From the NCBI RefSeq assembly GCF_009905615.1, contig NZ_JAAAKW010000010.1, forward strand, positions 124,001 through 188,000: a stretch of DNA of 64,000 nucleotides, in the 5' to 3' direction. Below, in pieces: positions 49,856 through 59,354 of the stretch. How positions within the stretch are numbered: the first letter of the stretch is position 1; every line of letters begins with the position of its first letter. Both the position numbers and the translations under genes were made by a program. The DNA is from Pseudomonas sp. SLFW (GTDB taxonomy: Bacteria; Pseudomonadota; Gammaproteobacteria; Pseudomonadales; Pseudomonadaceae). Under the pieces are notes generated by a model. The model was given only the letters and a program-made list of their open reading frames with translations. It searched no databases and was not told the origin of the DNA.

Positions 49856-52300
49856 TTAGCGGATTTTTCCTTCGGAAGCCTTCAGTTCTTCCTTATCAAA
49901 ATCATCCACATCAATGACCTTTCTGCGCGCCGCTTCCGCCGCCCGCAACTTCTCGGCTTCTGCCGGTTGCAACACGCCCGCGTTCAGTGCCGCATCGATC
50001 GCATGCTCACCGCCCGCCGGTTTCACCTGCCCGCTCTTGAGGCCGTGATGCAGTTTGCCATGCAGCGATTTCGCGCCAGTCAGCAGGTCCGCCGCATGTT
50101 GCAGCGCCCCCACTGGATCACTCTCCGAAGTCGGGCGATAACAACCGGCGAGCACCGATTCCAGCGCCGGATCGCCTTTGGCGCGCCCGATAATCTCCGC
50201 GACTTCCGCATCCAGCACGTCCGATGGGCCTTTATGACGGCGCCCGAACGGGAACACGATCACGCGCAACAATGCGCCCAGAATCCGGTTCGGGAAGTTG
50301 CTCAGCAGTTCGTCCAGCGCACGCTCCGATTCGCCCAACGCCTCTTCCATCGACCAGCGAAACAGGGGCGCCAGCGCTTCCGGGTAATCCAGATCGTGGT
50401 AGCGCTTGAGGGCCGCCGAAGCCAAGTACATGTGGCTGAGCACGTCGCCGAGTCGCGCCGACAGCCGCTCCCGGCGTTTCAGTTCGCCGCCCAGCAGCAT
50501 CATGCTCAGGTCGGCCAACATCGCGAATGCAGCCGCCTGGCGATTGAGGGCGCGGAAATAGCCCTGACTCAAGCGATCGCCCGGCATGCTTTCGAAATGG
50601 CCGACACCCAGATTAAGCACCAGCGTGCTGGCCGCGTTGCGCACGGCGAAGCCGATGTGTTGCATCAACAGGCCGTCGAATTCCTTCACCGCTTGATCAT
50701 GATCCTCACGTCCGGCGAGGGCCATTTCCTTCAGCACGAACGGATGGCAGCGAATGGCGCCCTGGCCGAAGATCATCAGGTTGCGCGACAGAATGTTCGC
50801 GCCCTCCACGGTGATGAAGATCGGCGCGCCTTGCCACGACCGGCCCAGGTAATTGTTCGGGCCCATGATGATGCCCTTGCCGCCGTGCACGTCCATGGCG
50901 TGGGTAATGCACTCGCGACCGCGTTCGGTCAGGTGGTATTTGAGGATCGCCGACAACACCGACGGTTTCTCACCCAAGTCCACGGCGTTGGCCGTCAGCA
51001 TCCGCGCGCTGTCCATCAGCCATGCGTTGCCGCCGATGCGCGCCAGGGCTTCCTGAATACCCTCAAAAGCGGCGAGGGGCACGTTGAACTGCTCGCGGAT
51101 CTGCGTGTATTGGCCGGTGACCAGGCTGGTGTATTTCGCGGCACCGGTGCCGACCGCAGGCAGGGAAATCGAACGGCCCACAGACAGGCAATTCATCAGC
51201 ATCATCCAGCCTTTGCCGAGCATGTCTTGACCGCCAATGAGGTATTCAAGCGGGATGAACACGTCCTTGCCTGAATTGGGGCCGTTCATGAAGGCAGCGC
51301 CCAGCGGCAAGTGGCGACGACCGATTTCCACGCCCGGAGTGTCGGTGGGGATCAACGCCAGGCTGATGCCCAGATCCTCTTCTTCGCCGAGCAGGTGTTC
51401 AGGGTCGAACGCCTTGAACGCCAAGCCGAGCAAGGTCGCGACGGGGCCGAGGGTGATGTAGCGTTTTTCCCAGTTCAGGCGCAGGCCGATGACTTCTTCG
51501 CCCTGCCACTGGCCCTTGCAGATAATGCCGGTATCGGGCATCGCACCCGCGTCGGAACCCGCCAACGGGCCGGTCAGCGCAAAGCAAGGGATGTCATCGC
51601 CCCGGGCCAGACGCGGCAGGTAATGGTTACGTTGTTCGTCGGTGCCGTAATGCAACAGCAGTTCGGCCGGGCCGAGGGAGTTGGGGACCATGACGGTGGA
51701 CGCCAGGTCGCCGCTGCGGGTCGCCAGTTTCATCGCGACTTGTGAGTGGGCGTACGCCGAGAAGCCTTTGCCGCCGTATTCCTTGGGGATGATCAGCGCA
51801 AAGAAGCCGTGTTCTTTGATGTGGGCCCAGGCTTCAGGTGGCAGGTCCATCGCCTGACCGATTTCCCAGTCAGTGACCATGGCGCAGAGTTCGTTGGTGG
51901 GACCGTCGATGAACGCCTGCTCTTCTTCGGTCAGCTGGCTTTTCGGGTACGCCAGCAGCGTGTCCCAATTGGGACGGCCGCTGAACAATTCGCCGTCCCA
52001 CCAGACTGTGCCCGCGTCGATGGCATCGCGTTCGGTTTCCGACATCGGTGGCAGCACTTTCTGAAACCAGGCGAACATCGGCGCGCTGAAGTATTGGCGG
52101 CGCAGGTCAGGCAGGGCCAAGGGCACTGCGACGGCCAGCCACAGCAGCCATGGAATGATCATCCAGCCGTGGGCATGGCTGAACGATCCCATCACCAGCA
52201 GATAAATCGCCACGATACCCAGGGCGGGGAAGGGGGCGACACGCCGATGGGCCAGCCAGGCCACGCCGATCACCAGCACCACGATCCACAACAACAGCAT
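49856..52300 (-). CDS. fadE: Membrane-associated acyl-CoA dehydrogenase
   Basis: The protein has 814 residues, the size of E. coli FadE. Two or three N-terminal membrane helices (LLLWIVVLVIGVAWL; FPALGIVAIYLLVMG; WLLWLAVAVPLALP) precede the acyl-CoA dehydrogenase core (FALIIPKEYGGKGFSAYAHSQVAMKLATRSGD; GPLAGSDAGAMPDTGI; DVHGGKGIIMGPNNYL) and a C-terminal DUF1974. It catalyses the first step of beta-oxidation. The ATG at 52300 has GGAGGGA upstream. Operon partners are not evident. Confidence 0.93.
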   Translation of the reverse strand: MLLLWIVVLVIGVAWLAHRRVAPFPALGIVAIYLLVMGSFSHAHGWMIIPWLLWLAVAVPLALPDLRRQYFSAPMFAWFQKVLPPMSETERDAIDAGTVWWDGELFSGRPNWDTLLAYPKSQLTEEEQAFIDGPTNELCAMVTDWEIGQAMDLPPEAWAHIKEHGFFALIIPKEYGGKGFSAYAHSQVAMKLATRSGDLASTVMVPNSLGPAELLLHYGTDEQRNHYLPRLARGDDIPCFALTGPLAGSDAGAMPDTGIICKGQWQGEEVIGLRLNWEKRYITLGPVATLLGLAFKAFDPEHLLGEEEDLGISLALIPTDTPGVEIGRRHLPLGAAFMNGPNSGKDVFIPLEYLIGGQDMLGKGWMMLMNCLSVGRSISLPAVGTGAAKYTSLVTGQYTQIREQFNVPLAAFEGIQEALARIGGNAWLMDSARMLTANAVDLGEKPSVLSAILKYHLTERGRECITHAMDVHGGKGIIMGPNNYLGRSWQGAPIFITVEGANILSRNLMIFGQGAIRCHPFVLKEMALAGREDHDQAVKEFDGLLMQHIGFAVRNAASTLVLNLGVGHFESMPGDRLSQGYFRALNRQAAAFAMLADLSMMLLGGELKRRERLSARLGDVLSHMYLASAALKRYHDLDYPEALAPLFRWSMEEALGESERALDELLSNFPNRILGALLRVIVFPFGRRHKGPSDVLDAEVAEIIGRAKGDPALESVLAGCYRPTSESDPVGALQHAADLLTGAKSLHGKLHHGLKSGQVKPAGGEHAIDAALNAGVLQPAEAEKLRAAEAARRKVIDVDDFDKEELKASEGKIR

Positions 52301-52596
52301 AAGAATCCCTCCGAAATGACGGCGCAAACGGGCGCCATCGACATCACGGGCAGCCGCTCTGGCCCGCGCATCGATAGTGACCCCGCGCCGTCGGGGGAGT
52401 TCGAGCCATGGCCGATGCGCGTGAGGGTGTGGCTCGAATACCCCCTTGGCGGGGCCATTTCCCTGGTCTGGATTTCGGACTCTGTACCGGGGGGTAAAGC
52501 CAAATCAACGTCCCACCCCGCCCGATGGTTTAGACTGGCGGCCCGCAGGCATATGCCACTAACGTCACCCACTTAGCACTCAGGAGAACAACAACC

Positions 52597-53220
52597 ATGC
52601 TGAAAATCTGGGGCCGGAAGAATTCCTCCAACGTCCGCAAAGCCCTGTGGGCCGCGGAAGAACTGGGGCTGGCGTACGAGGCGATCAGTGCGGGCGGCGC
52701 GTTCGGCCTCAATGATCAGCCGGACTACCTGGCGAAGAACCCCAACGGCGTGGTGCCCATGATCGAAGACGGTGACTTTGTGCTGTGGGAATCCAACGCC
52801 ATCGTTCGGTACCTGACCGCGCAATACGCCCCGGATTCAGCGCTGCACCCCAGTGATCCCAAAGCCCGCGCCCAAGCGGACAAATGGATGGACTGGACCA
52901 CGTCGACGTTCGCCGGGCCATTCCGCACCGTGTTCTGGGGTGTGTTGCGCACGCCCGCCGATCAACAGGACTGGATGCAGATCAACCTTGCGAAAGGCAC
53001 CGTCGAAGGCCTGCTGCGCATTGTCGATGAAACCCTCGCTCACCAGCCCTGGTTGTCGGGCGACGCGTTTGGTATGGGCGACATTCCGCTGGGCAGCTTT
53101 ATTTATGCCTGGTTCGAAATGCCGATTGAACGCGCAGAGCTGCCTCACCTCAAAGCCTGGTACGAGCGTTTGCAGCAGCGCCCCGCGTTCCGTAAGGCTG
53201 TGATGACAGCGCTGACGTGA
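52597..53220 (+). CDS. Glutathione S-transferase family protein
   Basis: The protein has 207 residues. The thioredoxin-like N domain starts MLKIWGRKNSSNVRKALWAAEELG, with Ser/Asn in the catalytic loop and the NPNGVVPMIEDGDFVLWESNAIVRYL glutathione-site segment; the C domain is helical with GMGDIPLGSFIYAWF. It conjugates or reduces using glutathione; the electrophile is unknown. The 296-base gap upstream (to fadE) holds an A/T-poor region without a gene. Confidence 0.9.
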   Translation: MLKIWGRKNSSNVRKALWAAEELGLAYEAISAGGAFGLNDQPDYLAKNPNGVVPMIEDGDFVLWESNAIVRYLTAQYAPDSALHPSDPKARAQADKWMDWTTSTFAGPFRTVFWGVLRTPADQQDWMQINLAKGTVEGLLRIVDETLAHQPWLSGDAFGMGDIPLGSFIYAWFEMPIERAELPHLKAWYERLQQRPAFRKAVMTALT

Positions 53221-53419
53221 GCGTTACCGCGTTAGATTAATAACGACTATCAATAGATCTCGCTGTACTTGCGCGGCGTGGGCAAGCAACATTGACGCTC
53301 GTTCCACTTTGCAACGGATTGTTTCGGCTACGCAGTATCAGTGGCCCGGAACGATCCGACAGCCAGGCTTTTGTCATCGTCTTTTCCTTTTCTTTCCTTT
53401 TATTGGTGTGTTTTCAGTC

Positions 53420-54352
53420 ATGAGTTCAGCTCTGTCCATCCGGCAGCTAACCAAGACCTACGGCAACGGTTTCCAGGCCCTCAAGGGTATCGATCTGGAC
53501 GTCGCCGAGGGTGATTTCTTCGCATTGCTCGGCCCTAACGGTGCCGGCAAATCCACCACCATCGGAATCATCTCGACCCTGGTCAACAAGACCACGGGCA
53601 CGGTGAACATCTTCGGCCACGACCTGGATCGCAATCCAGCGCAGCTCAAGCGCTCGATCGGCGTGGTGCCTCAGGAATTCAACTTCAACCAGTTCGAGAA
53701 GACTTTCGACATCGTCGTGACCCAGGCCGGTTACTACGGCATCCCGCCGAAGATCGCCAAGGAACGCGCCGAGCAGTACCTGACCCAATTAGGGCTGTGG
53801 GACAAGCGCAACGTGCCGTCGCGTTCATTGTCCGGCGGCATGAAGCGTCGCCTGATGATCGCCCGCGCGCTGATTCACGAACCGCGCCTGCTGATTCTCG
53901 ACGAGCCGACCGCGGGCGTGGACATCGAGCTGCGCCGTTCGATGTGGACCTTTCTCACCGAGCTGAACGAGAAGGGCATCACCATCATCCTCACCACGCA
54001 CTACCTGGAAGAGGCTGAGCAGCTGTGCCGCAACATCGGCATCATCGATCACGGCACCATCATCGAAAACACCGGGATGAAAACCCTGCTCAATACGTTG
54101 CATGCCGAGACGTTCCTGCTGGACCTCAAAGACCCGATGGCCGTAGCACCGCAGCTGGCGGGCTATCCGTCGCGGCTGGTGGATGAACGCACGCTGGAAG
54201 TGCAGGTGGATAAAACCGTCGGCATCACTGCGCTGTTCGGTCAACTGGCGCTGCAAAACGTTCAGGTGCTGAGCCTGCGCAATAAAACCAACCGCCTTGA
54301 GGAGCTGTTCGTGGGCCTGGTCGAGAAAAATCTGTCGAAGGTGGCGGTATGA
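53420..54352 (+). CDS. yadG: ABC-2 type transporter ATP-binding protein YadG
   Basis: The protein has 310 residues and is very close to E. coli YadG over its full length by memory. Walker A LLGPNGAGKST, Q-loop GVVPQEFNFN, signature LSGGMKRRL, Walker B LLILDEPTAGVDIELRR, H-loop TTHYLEEAEQ. The ATG at 53420 is the family start; a frame open 37 codons earlier gives a non-homologous extension. It is overlapped by four bases by the permease gene yadH. The exported substrate is unknown. Confidence 0.93.
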   Translation: MSSALSIRQLTKTYGNGFQALKGIDLDVAEGDFFALLGPNGAGKSTTIGIISTLVNKTTGTVNIFGHDLDRNPAQLKRSIGVVPQEFNFNQFEKTFDIVVTQAGYYGIPPKIAKERAEQYLTQLGLWDKRNVPSRSLSGGMKRRLMIARALIHEPRLLILDEPTAGVDIELRRSMWTFLTELNEKGITIILTTHYLEEAEQLCRNIGIIDHGTIIENTGMKTLLNTLHAETFLLDLKDPMAVAPQLAGYPSRLVDERTLEVQVDKTVGITALFGQLALQNVQVLSLRNKTNRLEELFVGLVEKNLSKVAV

Positions 54353-55128
54353 GTTCAGAGCTGCGCCCCAACCTGATCGCCATGAACACCATCGTGTACC
54401 GCGAGGTCCGCCGTTTCATGCGGATCTGGCCGCAAACCCTGCTGCCGCCAGCGATCACCATGGTTCTGTACTTCGTGATCTTCGGCAACCTGATCGGTCG
54501 ACAGATCGGCGACATGGGCGGCTTCACCTACATGCAATACATCGTGCCGGGCCTGATCATGATGTCGGTGATCACCAACTCCTACGGCAACGTGGTGTCG
54601 AGCTTCTTCGGCGCGAAATTCCAGCGCTCGGTGGAAGAGCTGATGGTGTCGCCGGTCTCGCCGCACACCATTCTGATCGGCTACACCCTCGGCGGTATGT
54701 TGCGCGGGTTGATGGTGGGCGTGATCGTCACGATCCTCTCGATGTTCTTCACCGACCTGCAGGTGCATCACCTGGGCGTGACCATCATTGTGGTGGTGCT
54801 GACGGCGACGATCTTCTCGTTGTTGGGCTTCATCAACGCGGTGTTTGCGCGCAACTTCGATGACATCTCGATCATCCCGACGTTCGTGCTGACGCCGCTG
54901 ACCTATCTGGGCGGAGTGTTCTATTCGATCAATCTGCTGCCGCCGTTCTGGCAGACCGTGTCGCTCGCCAACCCTGTGCTGCACATGGTTAACGCCTTCC
55001 GCTTCGGGATTCTCGGTGTATCGGACATCAAGATCAGCGTTGCGCTGGCGTTCATGGTCGTGGCGACCATCGTCCTGTACCTCGGCTGCGCACGCCTGCT
55101 GGTGAGCGGGCGCGGTATGCGGCAGTAA
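54349..55128 (+). CDS. yadH: ABC-2 type transporter permease YadH
   Basis: The protein has 259 residues with six membrane helices, in the ABC-2 permease family; PAITMVLYFVIFGNLIGRQIG and TPLTYLGGVFYSINLLPPFWQTVSLANPVLHMVNAFR match YadH. Its start overlaps the yadG stop (ATGA). Together they form an inner-membrane exporter. Confidence 0.92.
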   Translation: MSSELRPNLIAMNTIVYREVRRFMRIWPQTLLPPAITMVLYFVIFGNLIGRQIGDMGGFTYMQYIVPGLIMMSVITNSYGNVVSSFFGAKFQRSVEELMVSPVSPHTILIGYTLGGMLRGLMVGVIVTILSMFFTDLQVHHLGVTIIVVVLTATIFSLLGFINAVFARNFDDISIIPTFVLTPLTYLGGVFYSINLLPPFWQTVSLANPVLHMVNAFRFGILGVSDIKISVALAFMVVATIVLYLGCARLLVSGRGMRQ

Positions 55129-55161
55129 CCCTTCGGCAGCTCTGCCTGCCAGCGGGCTTAC

Positions 55162-55255
55162 CTGTGGGAGCGAATTCATTCGCGATGCGGCGGTACATTC
55201 GACACGGATGTATTGAATGTATCGCCCTTTCGCGAATGACTTCGCTCCCACAGAT
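55162..55255. repeat. Inverted pair of REP elements
   Basis: GTGGGAGCGAATTCATTCGC (from 55164) and a minus-oriented copy ending 55255 occupy the gap between yadH and the converging DUF2062 gene. Confidence 0.87.
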
Positions 55256-55270
55256 TCTGCGCCGCCCGCA

Positions 55271-55786
55271 TTATCCGCGCCTGGCCCCGCGCCGCTTCCA
55301 CTGCCGTCCCACCCACCACCGCCAATACCCCATCGTCCCGAAATACCCCACCAGCCCCAGCACCACGCCCGCCACGAGCGATCCCAACAGAAACGGTTGC
55401 CACAGCGTCGTGAGCTGCCCGCTGATCCAGTCCCAGCTCATCTCGTCCGGAAAGTGCCTCGGCGGCAGCCCCAGCAACAGAGCGCCGATCTTGTAGGTGA
55501 CATAGAACACCGGCGGCATCGTCAGCGGGTTGGTCAGCCAGCACAGGCTCACCGCAATCGGCATGTTCGCGCGTAGCCAGATTGCCAAAAACGCCGCCAA
55601 CAGCATCTGCAACGGCATCGGCATCAACGCCGCAAACAAACCAATCCCCATCGCCCTCGCCACGGAATGCCGATTGAGGTGCCAGAGGTTGGGGTCATGA
55701 AGGAGGGTGCCGAGAAAGCGTAAGGATTTATGTTCCCGGATGCTGTTCGGATCGGGCATGTACCGCTTGATCAGGTGGCGTGGCAT
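55271..55786 (-). CDS. DUF2062 membrane protein
   Basis: The protein has about 171 residues. DUF2062 motifs are present: HRHSVARAMGIGLFAALMPMPLQMLLAAFLA-type first helix, then NMPIAVSLCWLTNPLTMPPVFYVTYKIGALLLG, and a final hydrophobic helix with LGLVGYFG. Three membrane segments. The start MPRHLIKRYMPDP is favoured over one 20 codons earlier. It is divergent from comEC, as PA2985 is from PA2984 in P. aeruginosa (from memory). Function unknown. Confidence 0.8.
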   Translation of the reverse strand: MPRHLIKRYMPDPNSIREHKSLRFLGTLLHDPNLWHLNRHSVARAMGIGLFAALMPMPLQMLLAAFLAIWLRANMPIAVSLCWLTNPLTMPPVFYVTYKIGALLLGLPPRHFPDEMSWDWISGQLTTLWQPFLLGSLVAGVVLGLVGYFGTMGYWRWWVGRQWKRRGARRG

Positions 55787-55941
55787 ACAGGAAATCCGGG
55801 GGCTTGGCCGAGAAATTCGGGCCAGTATGCATGGATAGTGACGCATGAAAATTCAGACATTGTGACAATTAATAAAAGCGCGCTTCCCCCTGTGCGCTAA
55901 GTCATGAAGGTGAATTTCATCGGTCGACAGGGGAAAGCCTC

Positions 55942-58158
55942 ATGCGCACAGGGATGGTGGCGCTTGCACTGGGACTGTTGGTCCTGCGTTTTTTACCGGC
56001 ATTACCGCCGGTCTGGTTGATGCTGGCGATGCCGGTGTTCGCGCTGATGCTGTTGCCGTTTCGCACCTACCCGTTGGCTTTTTTTCTGTTTGGACTGACG
56101 TGGGCCAGCGTTTCCGCGCAATCCGCCTTGGACGATCGATTGCCCGAGCGGCTCGACGGCCAGACGTTGTGGCTCGAAGGCACTGTTGTCGGTTTGCCTC
56201 AGAGCGCCGACGGCGTGGTGGGTTTTCAGCTCGAAGACCCTGTTTCACGGCGCACTCGATTGCCGGATCGCATGCGCGTCGCCTGGTACGGCGGTGCCGA
56301 AGTGCGCAGCGGCGAGCGCTGGCGGTTGGCGGTCAAACTCAAACGCCCCGGCGGTCTGGCCAACCCCGGCGCGTTCGACTACGAGGCCTGGCTGTTGGCC
56401 CAGCGTATCGGAGCGACGGGCACGGTGGTTGACGGCGAGTTGATCATGGCCACGGCAGAACCCTGGCGGGATCGCATTCGTCAGCGTCTGATGGCAGTCG
56501 ATGCCCAAGGGCATGAGGGCGGTCTCGCGGCGCTGGTGTTGGGGGACGATTCGGGCCTCAGCGCGGCACAGTGGCAGGTGCTGCAAGACACAGGCACCGT
56601 GCACCTGCTGGTGATCTCGGGTACTCACATCGGGCTTCTGGCGGGATTGCTTTACGGTCTGGTGGCGGGCCTTGCACGTTGGGGGCTGTGGCCACGGTTC
56701 ATCCCTTGGTTGCCCTCAGCCTGCGCGCTCGCTTTGAGTGGTGCGTTGATTTACGGCTTTCTCGCCGGGTTCGATGTGCCGGTGCAGCGGGCCTGCATCA
56801 TGCTCGGACTCGTCCTGCTGTGGCGCCTGCGGTTTCGGCATCTCGGCGTGGTCTGGCCAATGCTGATCGCGCTCAACGGCGTGTTGATCGCCGAGCCGCT
56901 GATCAGTCTGCGCCCCGGTTTCTGGCTGTCGTTCACGGCGGTCGGCATTCTCCTCCTGATCTTCGGTGGACGCCTCGGCGCCTGGCACTGGCTGCGCAGT
57001 TGGTCTCGCGCCCAGTGGCTGATCGCGCTCGGTCTGCTGCCGGTGCTGCTGGCGCTGAACCTGCCGGTCAGCCTGAGCGGGCCGCTGGTCAATCTGGTCG
57101 CGGTCCCGTGGGTCAGTGTTTTGATCCTGCCCTTGGCACTGTTCGGCACGTTTCTGCTGGTGATTCCGCCGATTGGCGAGCGCTTGCTCTGGCTGGCGGG
57201 CGGCGCGATGGAGGGGCTCTTCCGGGTGCTCAGCCCGATGGCCGACCTCATACCCGCTTGGACCGGTCCTGCCGTGCCGATCTGGGTCTGGCCCTTCAGT
57301 CTGTTGGGCGCGTTGCTGCTGTTGCTGCCCAATGGCGTGCCGTTGCGCCCGCTGGGTTGGCCGATGTTGCTGCTGTGCGTGTTCGCACCGCAGAAAAGCG
57401 TCCCGTTGGGCGAAGTCGAAGTGACGCAACTGGACGTCGGGCAAGGCCTGGCGATCCTGCTGCGCACGCAAAACCATGCGCTGCTGTATGACGCCGGGCC
57501 ACGGTTTGGCGAGTTCGACATCGGTCAGCGTGTGGTCCTTCCGGCCATTCGCCGTGCCGGGATCACCGAGTTGGACCTGATACTCCTCAGCCACGCCGAC
57601 GCCGATCACGCGGGTGGGGCGCCCGCCATTCATCAAGCCATTCCGGTGTCGAGGGTGCTGGGCGGCGACATCGAACGCATGCCTCCCGAATTGTCCGTCG
57701 AGCGCTGTCAGAACGGTGAGCGCTGGACGTGGGACAACGTGACCTTTGCCACCTGGATCTGGGAACAGGCCGGGGAGGGCAACCAGGGTTCTTGCGTCCT
57801 GAGCGTCGAAGCGAACGGCGAGCGGCTGTTGTTGACCGGTGACATCGACGTCCCTGCCGAGCGCGCCATGCTGGAGCACGGTTTCGACGTTCGCGCCGAC
57901 TGGCTGCAAGCGCCTCATCACGGCAGCCGCACGTCTTCGTCGAAACGCTTTCTGCAGGCGGTTTCGCCTCGCGGTGTGCTGATTTCCCGAGGCCGCAACA
58001 ACGCGTTCGGCCATCCTCATCCGTTGGTGATGTCGCGCTACCGCTGGCTGAAGATCGACACCCATGACAGTGCGGAACGTGGGGCTCTGACGCTGCAATT
58101 GGGGACCTTCGGCGAGGTGGACTTCGAGCGGGCTGTCCGACGTTTCTGGCGAGAGTGA
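55942..58158 (+). CDS. comEC: DNA internalization competence protein ComEC/Rec2
   Basis: The protein has 738 residues. It has the three ComEC parts: an N-terminal OB/DUF4131-like segment after two membrane helices, the hydrophobic Competence domain (GDDSGLSAAQWQVLQDTGTVHLLVISGTHIGLLAG and about eight further helices), and a C-terminal metallo-beta-lactamase domain with HADADHAGG, LTGDID and PHHGSRTSSS. It forms the inner-membrane channel for single-stranded DNA uptake; the lactamase-like domain may degrade the other strand. No other competence genes are near. Confidence 0.92.
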   Translation: MRTGMVALALGLLVLRFLPALPPVWLMLAMPVFALMLLPFRTYPLAFFLFGLTWASVSAQSALDDRLPERLDGQTLWLEGTVVGLPQSADGVVGFQLEDPVSRRTRLPDRMRVAWYGGAEVRSGERWRLAVKLKRPGGLANPGAFDYEAWLLAQRIGATGTVVDGELIMATAEPWRDRIRQRLMAVDAQGHEGGLAALVLGDDSGLSAAQWQVLQDTGTVHLLVISGTHIGLLAGLLYGLVAGLARWGLWPRFIPWLPSACALALSGALIYGFLAGFDVPVQRACIMLGLVLLWRLRFRHLGVVWPMLIALNGVLIAEPLISLRPGFWLSFTAVGILLLIFGGRLGAWHWLRSWSRAQWLIALGLLPVLLALNLPVSLSGPLVNLVAVPWVSVLILPLALFGTFLLVIPPIGERLLWLAGGAMEGLFRVLSPMADLIPAWTGPAVPIWVWPFSLLGALLLLLPNGVPLRPLGWPMLLLCVFAPQKSVPLGEVEVTQLDVGQGLAILLRTQNHALLYDAGPRFGEFDIGQRVVLPAIRRAGITELDLILLSHADADHAGGAPAIHQAIPVSRVLGGDIERMPPELSVERCQNGERWTWDNVTFATWIWEQAGEGNQGSCVLSVEANGERLLLTGDIDVPAERAMLEHGFDVRADWLQAPHHGSRTSSSKRFLQAVSPRGVLISRGRNNAFGHPHPLVMSRYRWLKIDTHDSAERGALTLQLGTFGEVDFERAVRRFWRE

Positions 58159-58251
58159 TCAGCCGGTTATTCATCGGACAGGATCAGTCAGCGATGCGAT
58201 GTGCCGACCGTATGTTAGAGTAGCGCCACTTTTTTTCAGGGGGTGGTCGCT

Positions 58252-58926
58252 GTGTGGGAGCTGGTCAAATCTGGTGGCTGGATGATGCTACCGATCATTT
58301 TGAGTTCCATTGCCGCCGTCGGAATCATCATTGAGCGTCTTTGGACCTTGCGCGCCAGCCGCATCACGCCACCGCATCTGCTCGGTCAGGTATGGCGCTG
58401 GATCCAGGACAAACAGCTGAGCAGCGAAAAGCTCAAGGAGCTGCGCGCCGATTCGCCGCTGGGTGAAATCCTCGCCGCAGGCCTGGCCAACTCCCGTCAC
58501 GGTCGCGAGATCATGAAAGAGTGCATCGAGGAGGCCGCCGCTCGGGTCATTCACGAACTCGAACGCTACTTGGCCACCCTCGGCACCATCGCCGCCATGG
58601 CGCCACTGCTGGGTCTGTTGGGCACCGTGCTCGGCATGATCGACATTTTCAGCTCGTTCACCAGCACCGGCATGACCGGAAACGCGGGCATGCTCGCGGG
58701 TGGTATCGCCAAGGCGTTGATCTGCACCGCGTCCGGCCTGACCGTCGCGATTCCGACGATCTTCTTCCACCGCTACCTGCAAAGCCGTGTGGACGAACTG
58801 GTGGTCGGCATGGAACAGGAAGCCATCAAATTGGTGGAAGTGGTGCAGGGCGACCGCGACGTTGACCTGACCGATGCCAAGCCTGACCTCAAGGCCGCCG
58901 CTCGTGGCGAGGGCCGCAAGAAGTGA
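58252..58926 (+). CDS. exbB: ExbB/TolQ-family proton channel subunit
   Basis: The protein has 224 residues with three membrane helices: one near 8-28, and a pair at about 115-185 containing LATLGTIAAMAPLLGLLGTVLGMI and GGIAKALICTASGLTVAIPTI. With ExbD it uses the proton gradient to drive TonB or Tol. The GTG at 58252 has AGGGGG at the right distance. The stop overlaps the exbD start (ATGA). Located upstream of lpxK, as in P. aeruginosa PA2983 (from memory). Confidence 0.88.
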   Translation: MWELVKSGGWMMLPIILSSIAAVGIIIERLWTLRASRITPPHLLGQVWRWIQDKQLSSEKLKELRADSPLGEILAAGLANSRHGREIMKECIEEAAARVIHELERYLATLGTIAAMAPLLGLLGTVLGMIDIFSSFTSTGMTGNAGMLAGGIAKALICTASGLTVAIPTIFFHRYLQSRVDELVVGMEQEAIKLVEVVQGDRDVDLTDAKPDLKAAARGEGRKK

Positions 58927-59354
58927 AATTCCGTCGCCGCAAACCCCGGGAGACCATCGACATCAACCTGGTGTCGCTGATCGACGTGGTGTTCATCCTG
59001 TTGCTGTTCTTCGTGGTCACCACCACGTTTACCCGCGAGACCCAATTACGCGTGGACCTGCCCCAAGCCGTCACCGGCGCCTCGGCGGACGATGTGGATA
59101 AAAAGCACGTGGACATCACCATCAACGCCGACGGCGTCTATTCGGTGAACAACACCCTGCTGGCCGACAGCAAGCTGGACACGCTGATCGACGCGTTACA
59201 GAAGGAATCCGGTGGCGACACCAGCCTGCCGTTGTCCATCAGCGCCGATGGCAAAACCCCGCACCAGGCGGTCATCACGGCCATGGACGCGGCGGGCAAG
59301 CTGGGTTTCGCTCATTTGCGCATGACCACTGTCGAGGCCGCATCGGCTAACTGA
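58923..59354 (+). CDS. exbD: ExbD/TolR-family protein
   Basis: The protein has 143 residues: cytosolic basic tail, one membrane helix (VSLIDVVFILLLFFVVTTTF with the proton-carrying Asp), then a periplasmic domain. It is coupled to exbB by overlap, and its stop overlaps the lpxK start by one base. Confidence 0.9.
   Translation: MKFRRRKPRETIDINLVSLIDVVFILLLFFVVTTTFTRETQLRVDLPQAVTGASADDVDKKHVDITINADGVYSVNNTLLADSKLDTLIDALQKESGGDTSLPLSISADGKTPHQAVITAMDAAGKLGFAHLRMTTVEAASAN

Noticed and set aside
56716..58098. 460-codon minus-strand frame opposite comEC
   Set aside because: Gln/Arg/His-rich product typical of antisense frames, with no motif, lying wholly within comEC.
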